Origin: a bacterium | GTDB lineage: Bacteria > Armatimonadota > UBA5829 | Length of the DNA: 32,458 nt | Assembly: GCA_021373255.1 (NCBI GenBank) | Contig: JAJFTD010000078.1 | Location: 1-32,458 of the forward strand | Direction: 5' to 3' | Part shown: positions 15,078 to 23,916 of the stretch, in pieces | Numbering within the stretch: the first letter of the stretch is position 1 | How the letters are laid out: each line of letters starts with the position of its first letter | Program-made: the position numbers and the translations under genes | The notes under the pieces: model-generated | Database searches by the model: none | The model's input: the letters and a program-made list of their open reading frames with translations, nothing else | Told to the model about the DNA's origin: nothing

Positions 15078-15688
15078 CGTTTTGCGCCCAGATTCAGCAC
15101 AGTCTCACCCAGCGCCGCCTCAGCAGGATCATTAGTAGCCAGCACAACCATACCCAGCTTTGAGCGCCGCTCAATCATTCTCCACAGCATTTCCACGCCA
15201 TCAGCATCGAGATTGGTGGACGGTTCATCGAGCAGCAGCAGCTTTGGTTCATGGACCAGCGTCGCAGCCAGGCAGGCTCGCTGTCTCAGTCCTGAGGAGA
15301 GTTCACGCACAGGATCATCCGCTCGATTGGCCAGACCAACCTCTTCCAGCGTTTCCATAATCCGTCCGGTTTTGATCCCCCTCGCTCGAACCAGGAAAGC
15401 AAGATTTTCACGCGCGGAAAGCTCTGCATAAAGCCGGATATCAGGCGCGGCTATACCGGCCATTTCTTTTACGGAGTCGCGAGGGATGGGCGTTCCGTCT
15501 ATGGATATAGTCACATCACCTTCGGTGGGTGTGAGCAGACCGCCAATCACTCGCAGGAGGGTTGACTTGCCTGAGCCGTTTGGTCCAGTTATAATCATAC
15601 ACGACCCGCCGAACGTAAAGTTCAGCGACCTGAGTACTTCGCGTCCATCAAACTCATGTGTCAGGTTTGAAATGCTGAGTGAAACCAA
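15074..15688 (-). CDS. ccmA: Heme ABC exporter ATP-binding protein CcmA
   Basis: ABC ATPase, 204 aa. Walker A is GPNGSGKST (about 35-43), the signature is a degenerate ELSSGLRQR (LSSGL in place of LSGGQ, commonly tolerated in CcmA) and Walker B is LLLLDEPSTNLD. The start is TTG 15688, chosen because GGGAG lies 6 nt upstream and the family N-terminus begins here. It is the first gene of the operon, directly after a strong promoter. Confidence 0.94.
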   Translation of the reverse strand: MVSLSISNLTHEFDGREVLRSLNFTFGGSCMIITGPNGSGKSTLLRVIGGLLTPTEGDVTISIDGTPIPRDSVKEMAGIAAPDIRLYAELSARENLAFLVRARGIKTGRIMETLEEVGLANRADDPVRELSSGLRQRACLAATLVHEPKLLLLDEPSTNLDADGVEMLWRMIERRSKLGMVVLATNDPAEAALGETVLNLGAKR

Positions 15689-15716
15689 GGCGGCTCCCTG
15701 ATCAAATTAATGTGTA

Positions 15717-15745
15717 ATTATCCCACCGGTGAGGGTGAGCGTCAA
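15717..15745 (-). promoter_or_regulatory. Sigma70-type promoter of the ccm operon
   Basis: Read on the minus strand, TTGACG (15745-15740) and GATAAT (15722-15717) are separated by 17 bp. The expected start near 15710 leaves a leader of about 20 nt before the ccmA TTG. Confidence 0.75.
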
Positions 15746-15815
15746 GCTCAACTGTTGGATTGACCGCTAAACAATTGGGGGTAGGAATACCCAGAGTTTT
15801 GAGGAGGTAAGAGAT

Positions 15816-16835
15816 TTGCCTGGAACGAAGATAGTGCTTTTTGAGGTTGAGGATTGGGTGCGTGATTACCTGAAGCAGCGTGGGCTTGAGCCGCACGAGG
15901 TTAAGCTGGTAAACAAACCTCTGGACGAATCTACAGTCGACGAAGCTGAGGATGCGGACATAGTCTCCGTGTTCATATACTCACGCTTGGACAAGGCCGT
16001 GCTGGACAAGCTGCCCAATGTGAAATTCATAGCAACCCGTTCAACGGGATACGATCACATCGACCTCAAAGAATGCCAGAATCGCGGCATAGTAGTCTCC
16101 AATGTCCCTCGTTATGGCGAAAACACTGTTGCCGAGCATGCTTTCGCGCTGATATTGGCGCTGTCCAGGCGGTTGAAAGCATCCATCAAGCGAACAAACC
16201 AACTCGATTTCGACCTCAGCGGCCTGCGTGGGTTTGACCTAAAGGACAAAACGCTGGGCGTAATAGGAGCCGGAGCGATTGGGCTGCACAGCATCCGCAT
16301 TGGCCGAGGGTTCGGGATGAACGTGCTCGCTTACGATGCATTCCCGCATCCTATACTCGCGGAAGTTTTGGGCTTTGAATATACATCACTTGAGCGCCTG
16401 CTTAGCGAAAGCGACGTCATCACCCTCCATGTGCCGTTAATCGATGAAACCCACCATCTCATCAACAAAGAGAACATCTTCCAGATCAAACGCGGCGCTA
16501 TACTGATAAACACCGCGCGCGGGGCGGTAGTTGATAGTGAGGCCCTGGTGATCGCCCTGGATGTCGGCATCCTCTCCGGCGCGGGGCTGGACGTGCTCGA
16601 AGGGGAAGAGTCGATCAAGGAAGAAGCACAGTTGCTTTCAGACCAGCTCCCCGTGGAGAAACTGCGGGCCGTCGTACGCAGCTACACCCTCCTGCACCGT
16701 GATAATGTCATAATCACACCTCACGTGGCGTTCTACAGCGTTGAAGCTGAGCACAGGATCATCGACACTACGGTGGATAACATTGAGTGCTTCCTAAGCG
16801 GGTCGCCATGCAATGTGGTGAAACCTAAGAAATAA
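15816..16835 (+). CDS. D-2-hydroxyacid dehydrogenase (D-lactate dehydrogenase-like)
   Basis: NAD-dependent dehydrogenase of the D-isomer family, 339 aa. The cofactor motif is GAGAIG (151-156) with Asp174, indicating NAD rather than NADP. The catalytic residues are Arg235 (NTARGAVVD), Glu264 (DVLEGEE) and His303 (TPHVAFYS). The sequence is closest in feel to D-lactate dehydrogenases; substrate is not provable. The start is TTG 15816 with GAGGAGGT 8 nt upstream. It is monocistronic, with a hairpin at 16889. Confidence 0.93.
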   Translation: MPGTKIVLFEVEDWVRDYLKQRGLEPHEVKLVNKPLDESTVDEAEDADIVSVFIYSRLDKAVLDKLPNVKFIATRSTGYDHIDLKECQNRGIVVSNVPRYGENTVAEHAFALILALSRRLKASIKRTNQLDFDLSGLRGFDLKDKTLGVIGAGAIGLHSIRIGRGFGMNVLAYDAFPHPILAEVLGFEYTSLERLLSESDVITLHVPLIDETHHLINKENIFQIKRGAILINTARGAVVDSEALVIALDVGILSGAGLDVLEGEESIKEEAQLLSDQLPVEKLRAVVRSYTLLHRDNVIITPHVAFYSVEAEHRIIDTTVDNIECFLSGSPCNVVKPKK

Positions 16836-16888
16836 ATGTTGCTCAGCATACAGCTTATCAATTAACCACCTAAACGGTTTTTCATAAT

Positions 16889-16923
16889 AAAGTGGCCTCT
16901 GGAACTGCTCCAGGGGTCACTTT
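16889..16923 (+). terminator. Hairpin terminator after the dehydrogenase
   Basis: A 15-bp stem with two G-U pairs (AAAGTGGCCTCTGGA against TCCAGGGGTCACTTT, loop ACTGC) lies 54 nt after the stop. The U-tract is short. The rest of the gap 16836-17132 shows no gene. Confidence 0.6.
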
Positions 16924-17132
16924 GCATAGTCATCTGTAAACCTCGTCATCATTCCACTTGCCTACAATATCCACATAAATGTGTTATGACTTACAAGCAC
17001 TGCGTTGTCACCGATTGCGAACCATTGTGAGATTATCAAGTTTCAAGTGATAAATACACGGCTATCATACATCGACATATCATCGAACTGCGGCAGCTTA
17101 CGCTGCAGACTCTAGAGAGGAGAACGTGGAGG

Positions 17133-18431
17133 ATGAAGAAGACTGTCTCACTTGCGCTCATTATTACACTGATGCTTGCGGGGCTTCTTGCCGTTGGTGC
17201 GGCGGCTGACCCCGGAGCAATCTGGACCACTGATGAGGGGTGCTATTCGGTAAATCGCAACATCTACTTTGATAAGTGCGATGTATACCTCAATGGCGGC
17301 CCTGCTAACAGGAACGACCCAGGCCTGCCATATGGGCAATATTACTATCAAGTTACCGACCCGAGTGGCGTCACTCTCCTCAGCACTGCTGATATCACCC
17401 AGCGGCTGGTAACAGTGGGAAGTGACGGGCGTTTCGTTGAGTGCGTCCAGATTTGTCCATTCGATGATACTCCAAATAATGGCAACGAATACAAGGTTTG
17501 GCTGACAAAGTGCGAGGACTATGACCCCTATGACCTGACTTCGACCTTTGGTTTCAAGGCCGACAAGTCCAAGACAGATAATTTCAAGGTCGTGAAGTCT
17601 GCCTGTCCGCCGCAAATCGGTATCAGCGGATATAAGTTCTACGACGCAAATACCAACCGCTGCTGGGATAGTTGTGAACCGCCTATCAGTTGCTGGCTGA
17701 TAGCCCTATACAAGGACTATGTCTGCCCGGACAATCTGGTTGGATATGCCTACACCGACGAGTGTGGAAAGTATGTATTCCGAGACCTCGAACCCGGCAC
17801 GTATATTATTCGTGAAATCATGCCATTGGGAGATTGGGTTTCTACATGCCCGGAGTCGGAGATGCGATATGTAGAGCTGTGTAATGAGCCTGTAATCGAC
17901 ATGAACTTTGGCAATGTGTGCCTTGGATGCGGCGGTGGAAAGACCCTCGGTTATTGGAGCAACAAGAATGGCCAGGCAGCAATGGCCTGCAATTGGTGGA
18001 AGATATACAATTCTGATGGCGTTCTTAATTGCTATCCACTCAGTGGCCTGCCTTACACCAATGCATCCGCACCGTATCTATCCGATTGTTCGCAGATCAA
18101 GACATTCCTGCTCAACGCCAACGCGGTAGATATGCAATATATGCTGGCCGCTCAATGGCTGACGATGGCGATCAATGTCAGATGTGAATACGTGAATCCT
18201 TGTTCGATAGTTTACACCGGATGCTGCGAAGACGCTATCGGGTCACGTTTCATCCAGATAAGTGATCTTCTTTCGATGGTTCGTCTTGACGGTTGCAACT
18301 GGGACCGAGCCAAGCAGGAATGCTTCAAAAACGTGCTTGACTGTGCGAACAACAATCGGAATTTCGTGCAGCCATGCCCATGCCTGCCTATCGATTACCC
18401 GGATTGCTATCCGCCTTGCACTTGCAACTAA
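17133..18431 (+). CDS. Secreted cysteine-rich protein with SdrD B-like domain
   Basis: Exported protein of 432 aa with a Sec signal (residues 1-25, cleavage near AAA-DPG) and roughly thirty cysteines, so probably disulfide-stabilised outside the cytoplasm. About 165-255 is an SdrD B-like/prealbumin-like module (GISGYKFYDANTN ... GYAYTDECGKYVFRDLEPGT). After it comes CGGGKTLGYWSNKNGQ, the GYWSNKNG motif found in surface and cell-wall-associated proteins next to such domains. No LPxTG or other anchor is visible. GAGAGGAG and GGAGG precede the ATG. Role unknown: adhesion or a surface layer component is possible. Confidence 0.8.
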   Translation: MKKTVSLALIITLMLAGLLAVGAAADPGAIWTTDEGCYSVNRNIYFDKCDVYLNGGPANRNDPGLPYGQYYYQVTDPSGVTLLSTADITQRLVTVGSDGRFVECVQICPFDDTPNNGNEYKVWLTKCEDYDPYDLTSTFGFKADKSKTDNFKVVKSACPPQIGISGYKFYDANTNRCWDSCEPPISCWLIALYKDYVCPDNLVGYAYTDECGKYVFRDLEPGTYIIREIMPLGDWVSTCPESEMRYVELCNEPVIDMNFGNVCLGCGGGKTLGYWSNKNGQAAMACNWWKIYNSDGVLNCYPLSGLPYTNASAPYLSDCSQIKTFLLNANAVDMQYMLAAQWLTMAINVRCEYVNPCSIVYTGCCEDAIGSRFIQISDLLSMVRLDGCNWDRAKQECFKNVLDCANNNRNFVQPCPCLPIDYPDCYPPCTCN

Positions 18432-18445
18432 GGAGCATGCTTTGG

Positions 18446-18477
18446 GGGGCAGCGACCTGCGGGTTGCCGCCCCTTTT
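18446..18477. terminator. Terminator between convergent genes
   Basis: GGGGCAGCGAC pairs with GTTGCCGCCCC (one mismatch, one wobble) around a 6-nt loop, followed by TTTT on the + strand. It ends the Cys-rich protein transcript and lies only 5 nt from the stop of the convergent HEAT gene. Confidence 0.75.
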
Positions 18478-18481
18478 GCTG

Positions 18482-19618
18482 TTAGTGATATGTGCGCTTC
18501 AGATACTGCAGGCCAAAGTTTGCAAGTTGCCGCACTTTTTTATCTGGGTCATGAGAGCATTGCGCCAGAAGTCTTTCGGCCCATTCCAGCTTTCGGGGCG
18601 CGTTGAGAGCGAATTCCCTTATTTCACTGCATGCTTCAAACCTTACCAAGGCGTTCTTATCTTTGGTTGCAGCCGAAAGTGTGTCGATGATCTCGTGGTC
18701 GATGTTCCAGTTGGTGCGACAGGCGTTGTGGAGAGCTATTGAACCGAGGCTGACCACAGCCCCCTCTCTGACATCGGGTGAAGAGTCTGAACGAATACTG
18801 TGTTCCAGAGCCGCAATTACATCACCTGAGTCCTTGAAATTTGCCAACGCCGAGGCAGCCCTAAGCCGTACATCGGCCTGCTCACGCCGGTTTGCGAGAA
18901 CACTCCGTATATAAGGTGCGGTCGGGTCGGCGGTGCATAAATTGGACATGGTCTGAAATACATCCGAAGATTGGGCCGTTCCAAGAGGATTATCGCGGAT
19001 TCCATCGAACAGAATCGGCAGCGTCGTCTCGCCCGCAATCGTCACCGGGATTGCGAGTCTGCTATTGCCGGTCGATGTATCCCTAGCTGGCCGGCGGATG
19101 ACCCCATTAGGAGCCTGCATACGAGCATCGACAACCCATTGTGAGATATCGTGCACCCAATCATGACGCTTCCGACCCGCTGGGGTAGACGTGGTTACAC
19201 TTTCAACTGCTTGCCGCACTTCATCAGATTTCCAGAACCAATACAACATCAGCACGGCTTGGGTGCGAATACGATCGGGTTCCGAGGCATCAAGCAGCAC
19301 CTTTCGTATGTATGGTGCAGATGAATCGGCTTTTCCCGATTCGGCCATCTGCCTTACGATAGATAGACCGCCATAAAGGGCGTAGGGATCGCGCGACCTT
19401 GAGCGCATCTCATCGAAGATCAACGGGATAGCCTCATCCCCTGCAGCCGCCACTTCGACCCTGGCACGCACGGATGCGTTACCAGGAGAAAGTGCCTGTT
19501 TAACAAGATTGGCTGATACATTCGCCTGCCCTTGGGCATTTCTGCTGCAGCCAGGCAAGAGAAGCAGCATGGCAGTCACGGTGATAACCACCGCACATTG
19601 CAAGAATGACTTGGCCAT
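18482..19618 (-). CDS. HEAT-repeat lipoprotein
   Basis: 378-aa lipoprotein with signal LLLLPG-Cys24. The mature protein is built of alpha-helical HEAT-like repeats of about 30-40 residues: 'APYIRSVLANRREQADVRLR', 'VIAALEHSIRSDSSPDVREG', 'ATKDKNALVRFEACSEIREF', 'CSHDPDKKVRQLANFGLQYL', and earlier copies near 80-130. Such repeats are protein-binding scaffolds; the partner is unknown. AGGT lies 6 nt before ATG 19618. Confidence 0.8.
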   Translation of the reverse strand: MAKSFLQCAVVITVTAMLLLLPGCSRNAQGQANVSANLVKQALSPGNASVRARVEVAAAGDEAIPLIFDEMRSRSRDPYALYGGLSIVRQMAESGKADSSAPYIRKVLLDASEPDRIRTQAVLMLYWFWKSDEVRQAVESVTTSTPAGRKRHDWVHDISQWVVDARMQAPNGVIRRPARDTSTGNSRLAIPVTIAGETTLPILFDGIRDNPLGTAQSSDVFQTMSNLCTADPTAPYIRSVLANRREQADVRLRAASALANFKDSGDVIAALEHSIRSDSSPDVREGAVVSLGSIALHNACRTNWNIDHEIIDTLSAATKDKNALVRFEACSEIREFALNAPRKLEWAERLLAQCSHDPDKKVRQLANFGLQYLKRTYH

Positions 19619-19699
19619 AGGTACCTCAATTCAGGGTCTTCTAACATCCCAATATAGGAAGCGCGAGCAGGTGTCAGAAACGGTACACTTTGGTATATG

Positions 19700-19755
19700 T
19701 CCGGATTCAGAGATCCGGGATTGGCTTTGGGGTGGCAATTCGGAGATTGCCACCC
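19700..19755. repeat. Two constant-loop hairpins
   Basis: CCGGAT-TCAGAG-ATCCGG (19701-19718) and a 10-bp stem GGGTGGCAAT-TCGGAG-ATTGCCACCC (19730-19755). They belong to the family described in the findings and lie in the gap 19619-19798. Confidence 0.85.
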
Positions 19756-19798
19756 ATCAATCGTTAGCAGCGGCGCATGCGGAACACATTGCGTAGGA

Positions 19799-20080
19799 CT
19801 ACCACAGAAAATGCGAAGCCAACCACCACAGGCCCAGGCTGATTAGGAATGTGGGGAACAGGTAGCCGAGGTCGCGGAGGGCGGCTCGGCGGTCTTCTTT
19901 GCCGCCGAAGAATAGCAGGCACTCGGTTAGAATCAGCATCACGCTTCCAGCCGCCACTAGCCAGGGGGCCAGGGGGACTATTGTGGGGAGGATGTGCGCG
20001 TTGCCCATTGCGATGAGCATTACGCCTCCCACAACCAACACCAGCATCACACCTATAACGAGAACAAATGCAGCTATCAT
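19799..20080 (-). CDS. Small membrane protein, 93 aa
   Basis: Three hydrophobic segments: 1-25, 32-59 (PTIVPLAPWLVAAGSVMLIL) and 72-92 (LGYLFPTFLISLGLWWLASH). No family recognised. It begins 3 nt after the GTPase stop, without a clear ribosome binding site, so it is probably translated by coupling in the same operon. Confidence 0.65.
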   Translation of the reverse strand: MIAAFVLVIGVMLVLVVGGVMLIAMGNAHILPTIVPLAPWLVAAGSVMLILTECLLFFGGKEDRRAALRDLGYLFPTFLISLGLWWLASHFLW

Positions 20081-20083
20081 AAT

Positions 20084-21076
20084 TTATGCGTGAAGTTCTA
20101 CCACGTCGCCGTCTTCCAGCACGTGGTCACGGCCGATCTGCGCGCCTTCGAGCACGTTCTTCCCCCACACCCTCGCATATCGGAGATTGTGGACGAAGTC
20201 CTTGTGCACAATGGCAGCGAAATCCAGCAGTGTGCTTCCTTTCTTCAAAGTAAAAGGCCGGGACATATCCGGCGGCTTGCCTGGGACCTTTGTATAAACA
20301 CGGATGATCTCTAACGCATCGAAAATCACCCTACGAAGATCATCTATACCCTCGCCAGTCTCGACTGACACAGGGTGTATGGCAAATTCATTGCCATAAC
20401 ACTCGCGCAGAACATCGAGATTTTCAACCGCACCCGGCAGGTCCGTCTTGTTAGCGACTACGAGCGCGCGGCGTGCGACTGTTCCCGCTGGGTAGTCCAC
20501 CTCCGGCGCGTATTCGCCCACAAGCACTGTTCTTGAGTTCGACAACTCCACCCGAATGTCCTCGAAATGGTCCAAAAGCTCGTAGTTCGAACAGTCCAAA
20601 ACTACAACAACAATGTCCGCGTTCCTGACCAGACTGGTTAACCCGCGCTCAAAATGCTCATGGGAAATAGCAGGCGTGTCTATGAGTTGAATGGATATAT
20701 CATCAAACTCCATCATCCCCGGCATAGGCTCGCGCGTGGTAATGGGATAATCGTCAATCTCAGGTTCGGCGGAGGTAAGCTGTGCCAGAATGCTGGACTT
20801 GCCGGAGTTGGGCGGTCCCAGCAGCACCACCTGCCCCGCGTCCTGCCGTTCGATGTGATATAAATCCACATGCTTGCCGGTCTTGGACGACTGCTTTTCT
20901 TTCTCTCGAAGTTTTGATATCCGGCGTTTGATATCCGCCCGCAGCTTTTCAGTGCCCTTGTGCTTGGGAATGGTGGCATACATCTCATCCAGGGCTTCCA
21001 GCTTCTCTTCAGTTGACTCAGCCGCCCTGAACTTCGCCTCGGCAGCGAGGTAATCTGGAGTAAGGTTTGCGGGCAT
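20084..21076 (-). CDS. DRG/Obg-type GTPase with TGS domain
   Basis: TRAFAC-class GTPase, 330 aa. A helical, charged N-terminus (about 1-65) precedes the G domain: G1 GPPNSGKS (87-94), G2-like Thr in YPITTREP, G3 DTPA (133-136), G4 NKTD (209-212), G5 SVETG. A TGS domain closes the protein (about 262-330). This order is that of DRG/Obg-related GTPases, usually ribosome-associated; a bacterial member of the DRG-like type is less common than ObgE. It starts 3 nt after the TIM-barrel gene and is followed 3 nt later by the small membrane protein. Confidence 0.9.
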   Translation of the reverse strand: MPANLTPDYLAAEAKFRAAESTEEKLEALDEMYATIPKHKGTEKLRADIKRRISKLREKEKQSSKTGKHVDLYHIERQDAGQVVLLGPPNSGKSSILAQLTSAEPEIDDYPITTREPMPGMMEFDDISIQLIDTPAISHEHFERGLTSLVRNADIVVVVLDCSNYELLDHFEDIRVELSNSRTVLVGEYAPEVDYPAGTVARRALVVANKTDLPGAVENLDVLRECYGNEFAIHPVSVETGEGIDDLRRVIFDALEIIRVYTKVPGKPPDMSRPFTLKKGSTLLDFAAIVHKDFVHNLRYARVWGKNVLEGAQIGRDHVLEDGDVVELHA

Positions 21077-21079
21077 ACT

Positions 21080-21901
21080 CTAGCCGACCTCCCGGCAAAA
21101 CCGCAGAGCCTCCGCAGCCGCCGACCACGCCTCATCCTCAGCAAGTCCACAAAGCGAGGGCACTATATCAACGGTCGATATACCCCTCACGCCCCTTCGT
21201 CGAAGCATCTCAACCAGCGCGGCAATATCGGCTGTGCCTGCTATGGGAGGAGCGTGAAGATCATGGATACCATCGTTGTTATGCACGCGAACCTCATGGA
21301 TGGGTAAGTTGATCCTGTCCAGGTAGCGCCTGGCGGAGTTCAGTGGGAATATTGGGTCCTGCCCGGCACCCCGGCGGGCGCGGATGTTGAGCGCCCCGAG
21401 GTCGAGCACGATACCCATGTGCGGATACGCACGAAGATCGGCAACCTGCTCCAATTGCTCCTTGTTACGCGGCCAGTCCCTTACTCCAATGCTGAACCCG
21501 GCGCCGTTGGATACCGACAGCACATGCCTCAGCGCGTGGTGCATTAGAGTGGAGTGGTAGTCTTGCACGCTACCCTCGTCAGGCAGAAATGCAGGCTCGT
21601 AGTTCACCGAATGCAGCAGGCCGGTATCCTCGTGCCATCTCATATAGAGTTCGATATCGGAAAGCAAGGAGTCAATAGGAATGGGTGAACCATCATCCTC
21701 AAAGGCAGCATTGAATGAGACTGCAAGGCTGTGTTCCAAGATGGCAGCCTCAACATCACCCAGAGTGCCGCGACACAGCGCACAAGCGTCGCGCGCGCAC
21801 AAGCTCACGGCATCGAAGCCCATATCCGCAAACCGTTCGATCCGGCTCGCAAGGCTCCCATCCCGAAAGTTCCACACCGTAATCCCTACCAGGTCTGCCA
21901 A
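21080..21901 (-). CDS. TIM-barrel sugar isomerase/endonuclease-like protein
   Basis: 273-aa protein of the xylose isomerase-like TIM-barrel superfamily. Features are WNFRDGSLASRIERFADMGFDAVSL at the N-terminus, a metal-site-like GIVLDLGALNIRA, HEVRVHNNDGIHDLHAPP and a final ISTVDIVPSL strand in place of the usual ...E. Substrate unknown. The start is TTG 21901, chosen because GGAGGG lies 7 nt upstream. First gene of a three-gene operon with the GTPase. Confidence 0.78.
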   Translation of the reverse strand: MADLVGITVWNFRDGSLASRIERFADMGFDAVSLCARDACALCRGTLGDVEAAILEHSLAVSFNAAFEDDGSPIPIDSLLSDIELYMRWHEDTGLLHSVNYEPAFLPDEGSVQDYHSTLMHHALRHVLSVSNGAGFSIGVRDWPRNKEQLEQVADLRAYPHMGIVLDLGALNIRARRGAGQDPIFPLNSARRYLDRINLPIHEVRVHNNDGIHDLHAPPIAGTADIAALVEMLRRRGVRGISTVDIVPSLCGLAEDEAWSAAAEALRFCREVG

Positions 21902-21944
21902 CTTTCAGCCCTCCATGGATGCACGATTGTTAATCACGCCCTTT

Positions 21945-22045
21945 ATCTGCAACCCTGCGACTGAAGTCACTGCAACAAAGGCACAAAGTCCACCTTCGTG
22001 GACTGAGGCGGTTTTAACCGCAGGGGTTTCAACCATGTTGCAGAT
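21945..22045. repeat. 101-bp repeat with short inverted ends and a 34-nt module
   Basis: The ends ATCTGCAAC (21945-21953) and GTTGCAGAT (22037-22045) are inverted. Positions 21957-21990 hold a 34-nt module that recurs twice, in opposite orientations, at 30353-30386 and 30390-30423. It separates the TIM-barrel gene from the nadE stop. Confidence 0.75.
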
Positions 22046-22053
22046 CACCCAGC

Positions 22054-23793
22054 TTACTCTCTGTATCTATTCGTAATCGGCAGCCTGCGGTCGCGGCCGA
22101 AGGCCTTCGGAGTAATCTTTACGCCCGGTGCAGCCTGACGACGTTTGTATTCATTGCGGTCGACCATGCGGATTACCCGGCGGACGATTTCCTCATCATA
22201 GCCCATCGCTGCGATCTCACGGATGCCTCTGTCTTCCTGCACATAAGCCTCGATGATCGGGTCCAGGATTTCATATGGCGGAAGAGTGTCCTGGTCAGTC
22301 TGATTCGGCTTGAGTTCGGCCGAAGGAGGACGGGTGATGATCGTCTCGGGTATCACCGGCGAGATTGTGTTGCGATAGTTCGCCAGTTTGTAGACCAGGG
22401 TTTTGGGCACGTCCTTTATGACGGCGAACCCACCGGCCATGTCCCCGTAAAGCGTGGAATAGCCGCAAGCCATTTCACTCTTGTTGCCAGTGGTAAGCAC
22501 GAGCAGGTTGAACTTGTTGGAGAGCGCCATCAGCAGGTTTCCACGAATGCGGGCCTGCAGGTTTTCTTCGGCGACACCGTGTTCCGTGCCTTTGAATACT
22601 TCGGAAAGGGCACGGTTGTAGGAATCGAATATATCGCTGATCGCAATCCAATCCGCCCTGATTCCGAGATTATCAGCAGCCTTTTGCGCGTCGGATTGTG
22701 TAGCGTCTGAGGAGAACATCGAGGGCATAATCAGCACCCTTACGCGGTCCGCACCGAGTGCGTCCACCGCCACACATGCCGTAATCGCAGAGTCGATACC
22801 GCCGCTCATGCCCAGCACAACTTCCTTGAAGCCGTTTTTGTTCACATAATCGCGTGTGCCCATGACCAGCGCGGAGTAGACCTCCTCAACATCGCTCGGC
22901 GGTTGGCTGGTAACCGATGTGTTGCCATTGCGATCGACGGCTGCCACCGGTTCAAGAACAACCTCCGGCACCTCGGTCCTTATGGAGCTTCTGAGTTTGG
23001 CCTTGCGCCTGCGTGGGTCCACCAGCCTCTGGTGCATAACCAGACCCAAGTCCACATCTACAATCGCAAGCTGCTCTTCAAATGCTTTACATCTAAATTC
23101 CACGTTCCCCGACGGCCCCACTACAAGCGAATGGCCGTCGAAAACGAGTTCATCCTGGCCACCGACAGCATTCAGATAGACGAACACGCAGGTATTGTCC
23201 GTCGCGCGCGCCCCCAGCATCCGCTCACGATATCGCCACTTGCCTGCATGGAATGGAGAAGAGTTGATACCTATGATGATCTGTGCGCCACCAACTAACG
23301 CTTGCTGAGAATGCGGGCCGCCCGCATACCAGGCGTCTTCACACACCTCCACGCCAAAGGTCACATCGCCCAGCGTATACACACTGGTCTTCATTCCGGC
23401 CTGGAAATAGCGGTCCTCGTCAAATACGCCATAATTGGGCAGGTAAAACTTATGCTGAATGCCGGCTATGCGACCATTATGCAGTATGGCGGCGGCGTTG
23501 TATATGTCTTCGGCAACATCCACAAACCCCACGATGGCAGTAATGCCCTGCGTGGCTGCCGCAATCCGCTGGATGGCGTCCATATTGTCATCCACGAAGT
23601 TCTGCTTGAGCAGCAGGTCCTCCGGCGGGTAGCCAGTGACGGCAAGTTCGGGAAACACAACTATATCCGCACCGCGCTCACGGGCGAGGTCGATATTCTC
23701 GATTATACGGCGTGTATTCCCATCAATATCACCCACCGTCATGTTCAACTGCGCAAGTGCCAGCCGCAGCATATGCGAACGATTGCTTCGCAA
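22054..23793 (-). CDS. nadE: Glutamine-dependent NAD+ synthetase
   Basis: Final enzyme of NAD synthesis: an N-terminal glutaminase supplies ammonia to the C-terminal synthetase. 579 aa. The glutaminase (nitrilase-type) triad is Glu49 (VVFPELAVTGYPPEDLL), Lys115 (QHKFYLPNYGVFDE) and Cys151 (GVEVCEDAWY). The synthetase has the P-loop SGGIDS (330-335) and the GNKSEMACGYSTLYGDMAGGFAVIKD region. The start is TTG 23793 because AGGAGG lies 6 nt upstream; ATG 23772 (MLRLALAQLN) is the usual family start and is possible, but a small hairpin TGCGAA/TTCGCA sits just before it. Confidence 0.96.
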   Translation of the reverse strand: MRSNRSHMLRLALAQLNMTVGDIDGNTRRIIENIDLARERGADIVVFPELAVTGYPPEDLLLKQNFVDDNMDAIQRIAAATQGITAIVGFVDVAEDIYNAAAILHNGRIAGIQHKFYLPNYGVFDEDRYFQAGMKTSVYTLGDVTFGVEVCEDAWYAGGPHSQQALVGGAQIIIGINSSPFHAGKWRYRERMLGARATDNTCVFVYLNAVGGQDELVFDGHSLVVGPSGNVEFRCKAFEEQLAIVDVDLGLVMHQRLVDPRRRKAKLRSSIRTEVPEVVLEPVAAVDRNGNTSVTSQPPSDVEEVYSALVMGTRDYVNKNGFKEVVLGMSGGIDSAITACVAVDALGADRVRVLIMPSMFSSDATQSDAQKAADNLGIRADWIAISDIFDSYNRALSEVFKGTEHGVAEENLQARIRGNLLMALSNKFNLLVLTTGNKSEMACGYSTLYGDMAGGFAVIKDVPKTLVYKLANYRNTISPVIPETIITRPPSAELKPNQTDQDTLPPYEILDPIIEAYVQEDRGIREIAAMGYDEEIVRRVIRMVDRNEYKRRQAAPGVKITPKAFGRDRRLPITNRYRE

Positions 23794-23916
23794 GATAATC
23801 CTCCTACTACAACAGCATACAGAGTAAAAAAACCATATGCTCAAGTTATCCGGCGCTTTTGCCGATAAATCACATGGAAATACAGCACTGATTACCATAA
23901 AGGATGGTGTAGTATC

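Noticed and set aside
15074-15688. CcmA inactivated by its LSSGL signature
   Set aside because: Walker A and B are intact and divergent signatures are common in this subfamily.
16836-17132. tRNA or other structured RNA gene
   Set aside because: I found only a terminator hairpin and a weak stem near 17090; no cloverleaf or T-loop consensus. No tRNA was seen elsewhere in the window either.
23302-23868. 188-aa plus-strand frame inside nadE
   Set aside because: Antisense to conserved NAD synthetase motifs and without a family pattern of its own.
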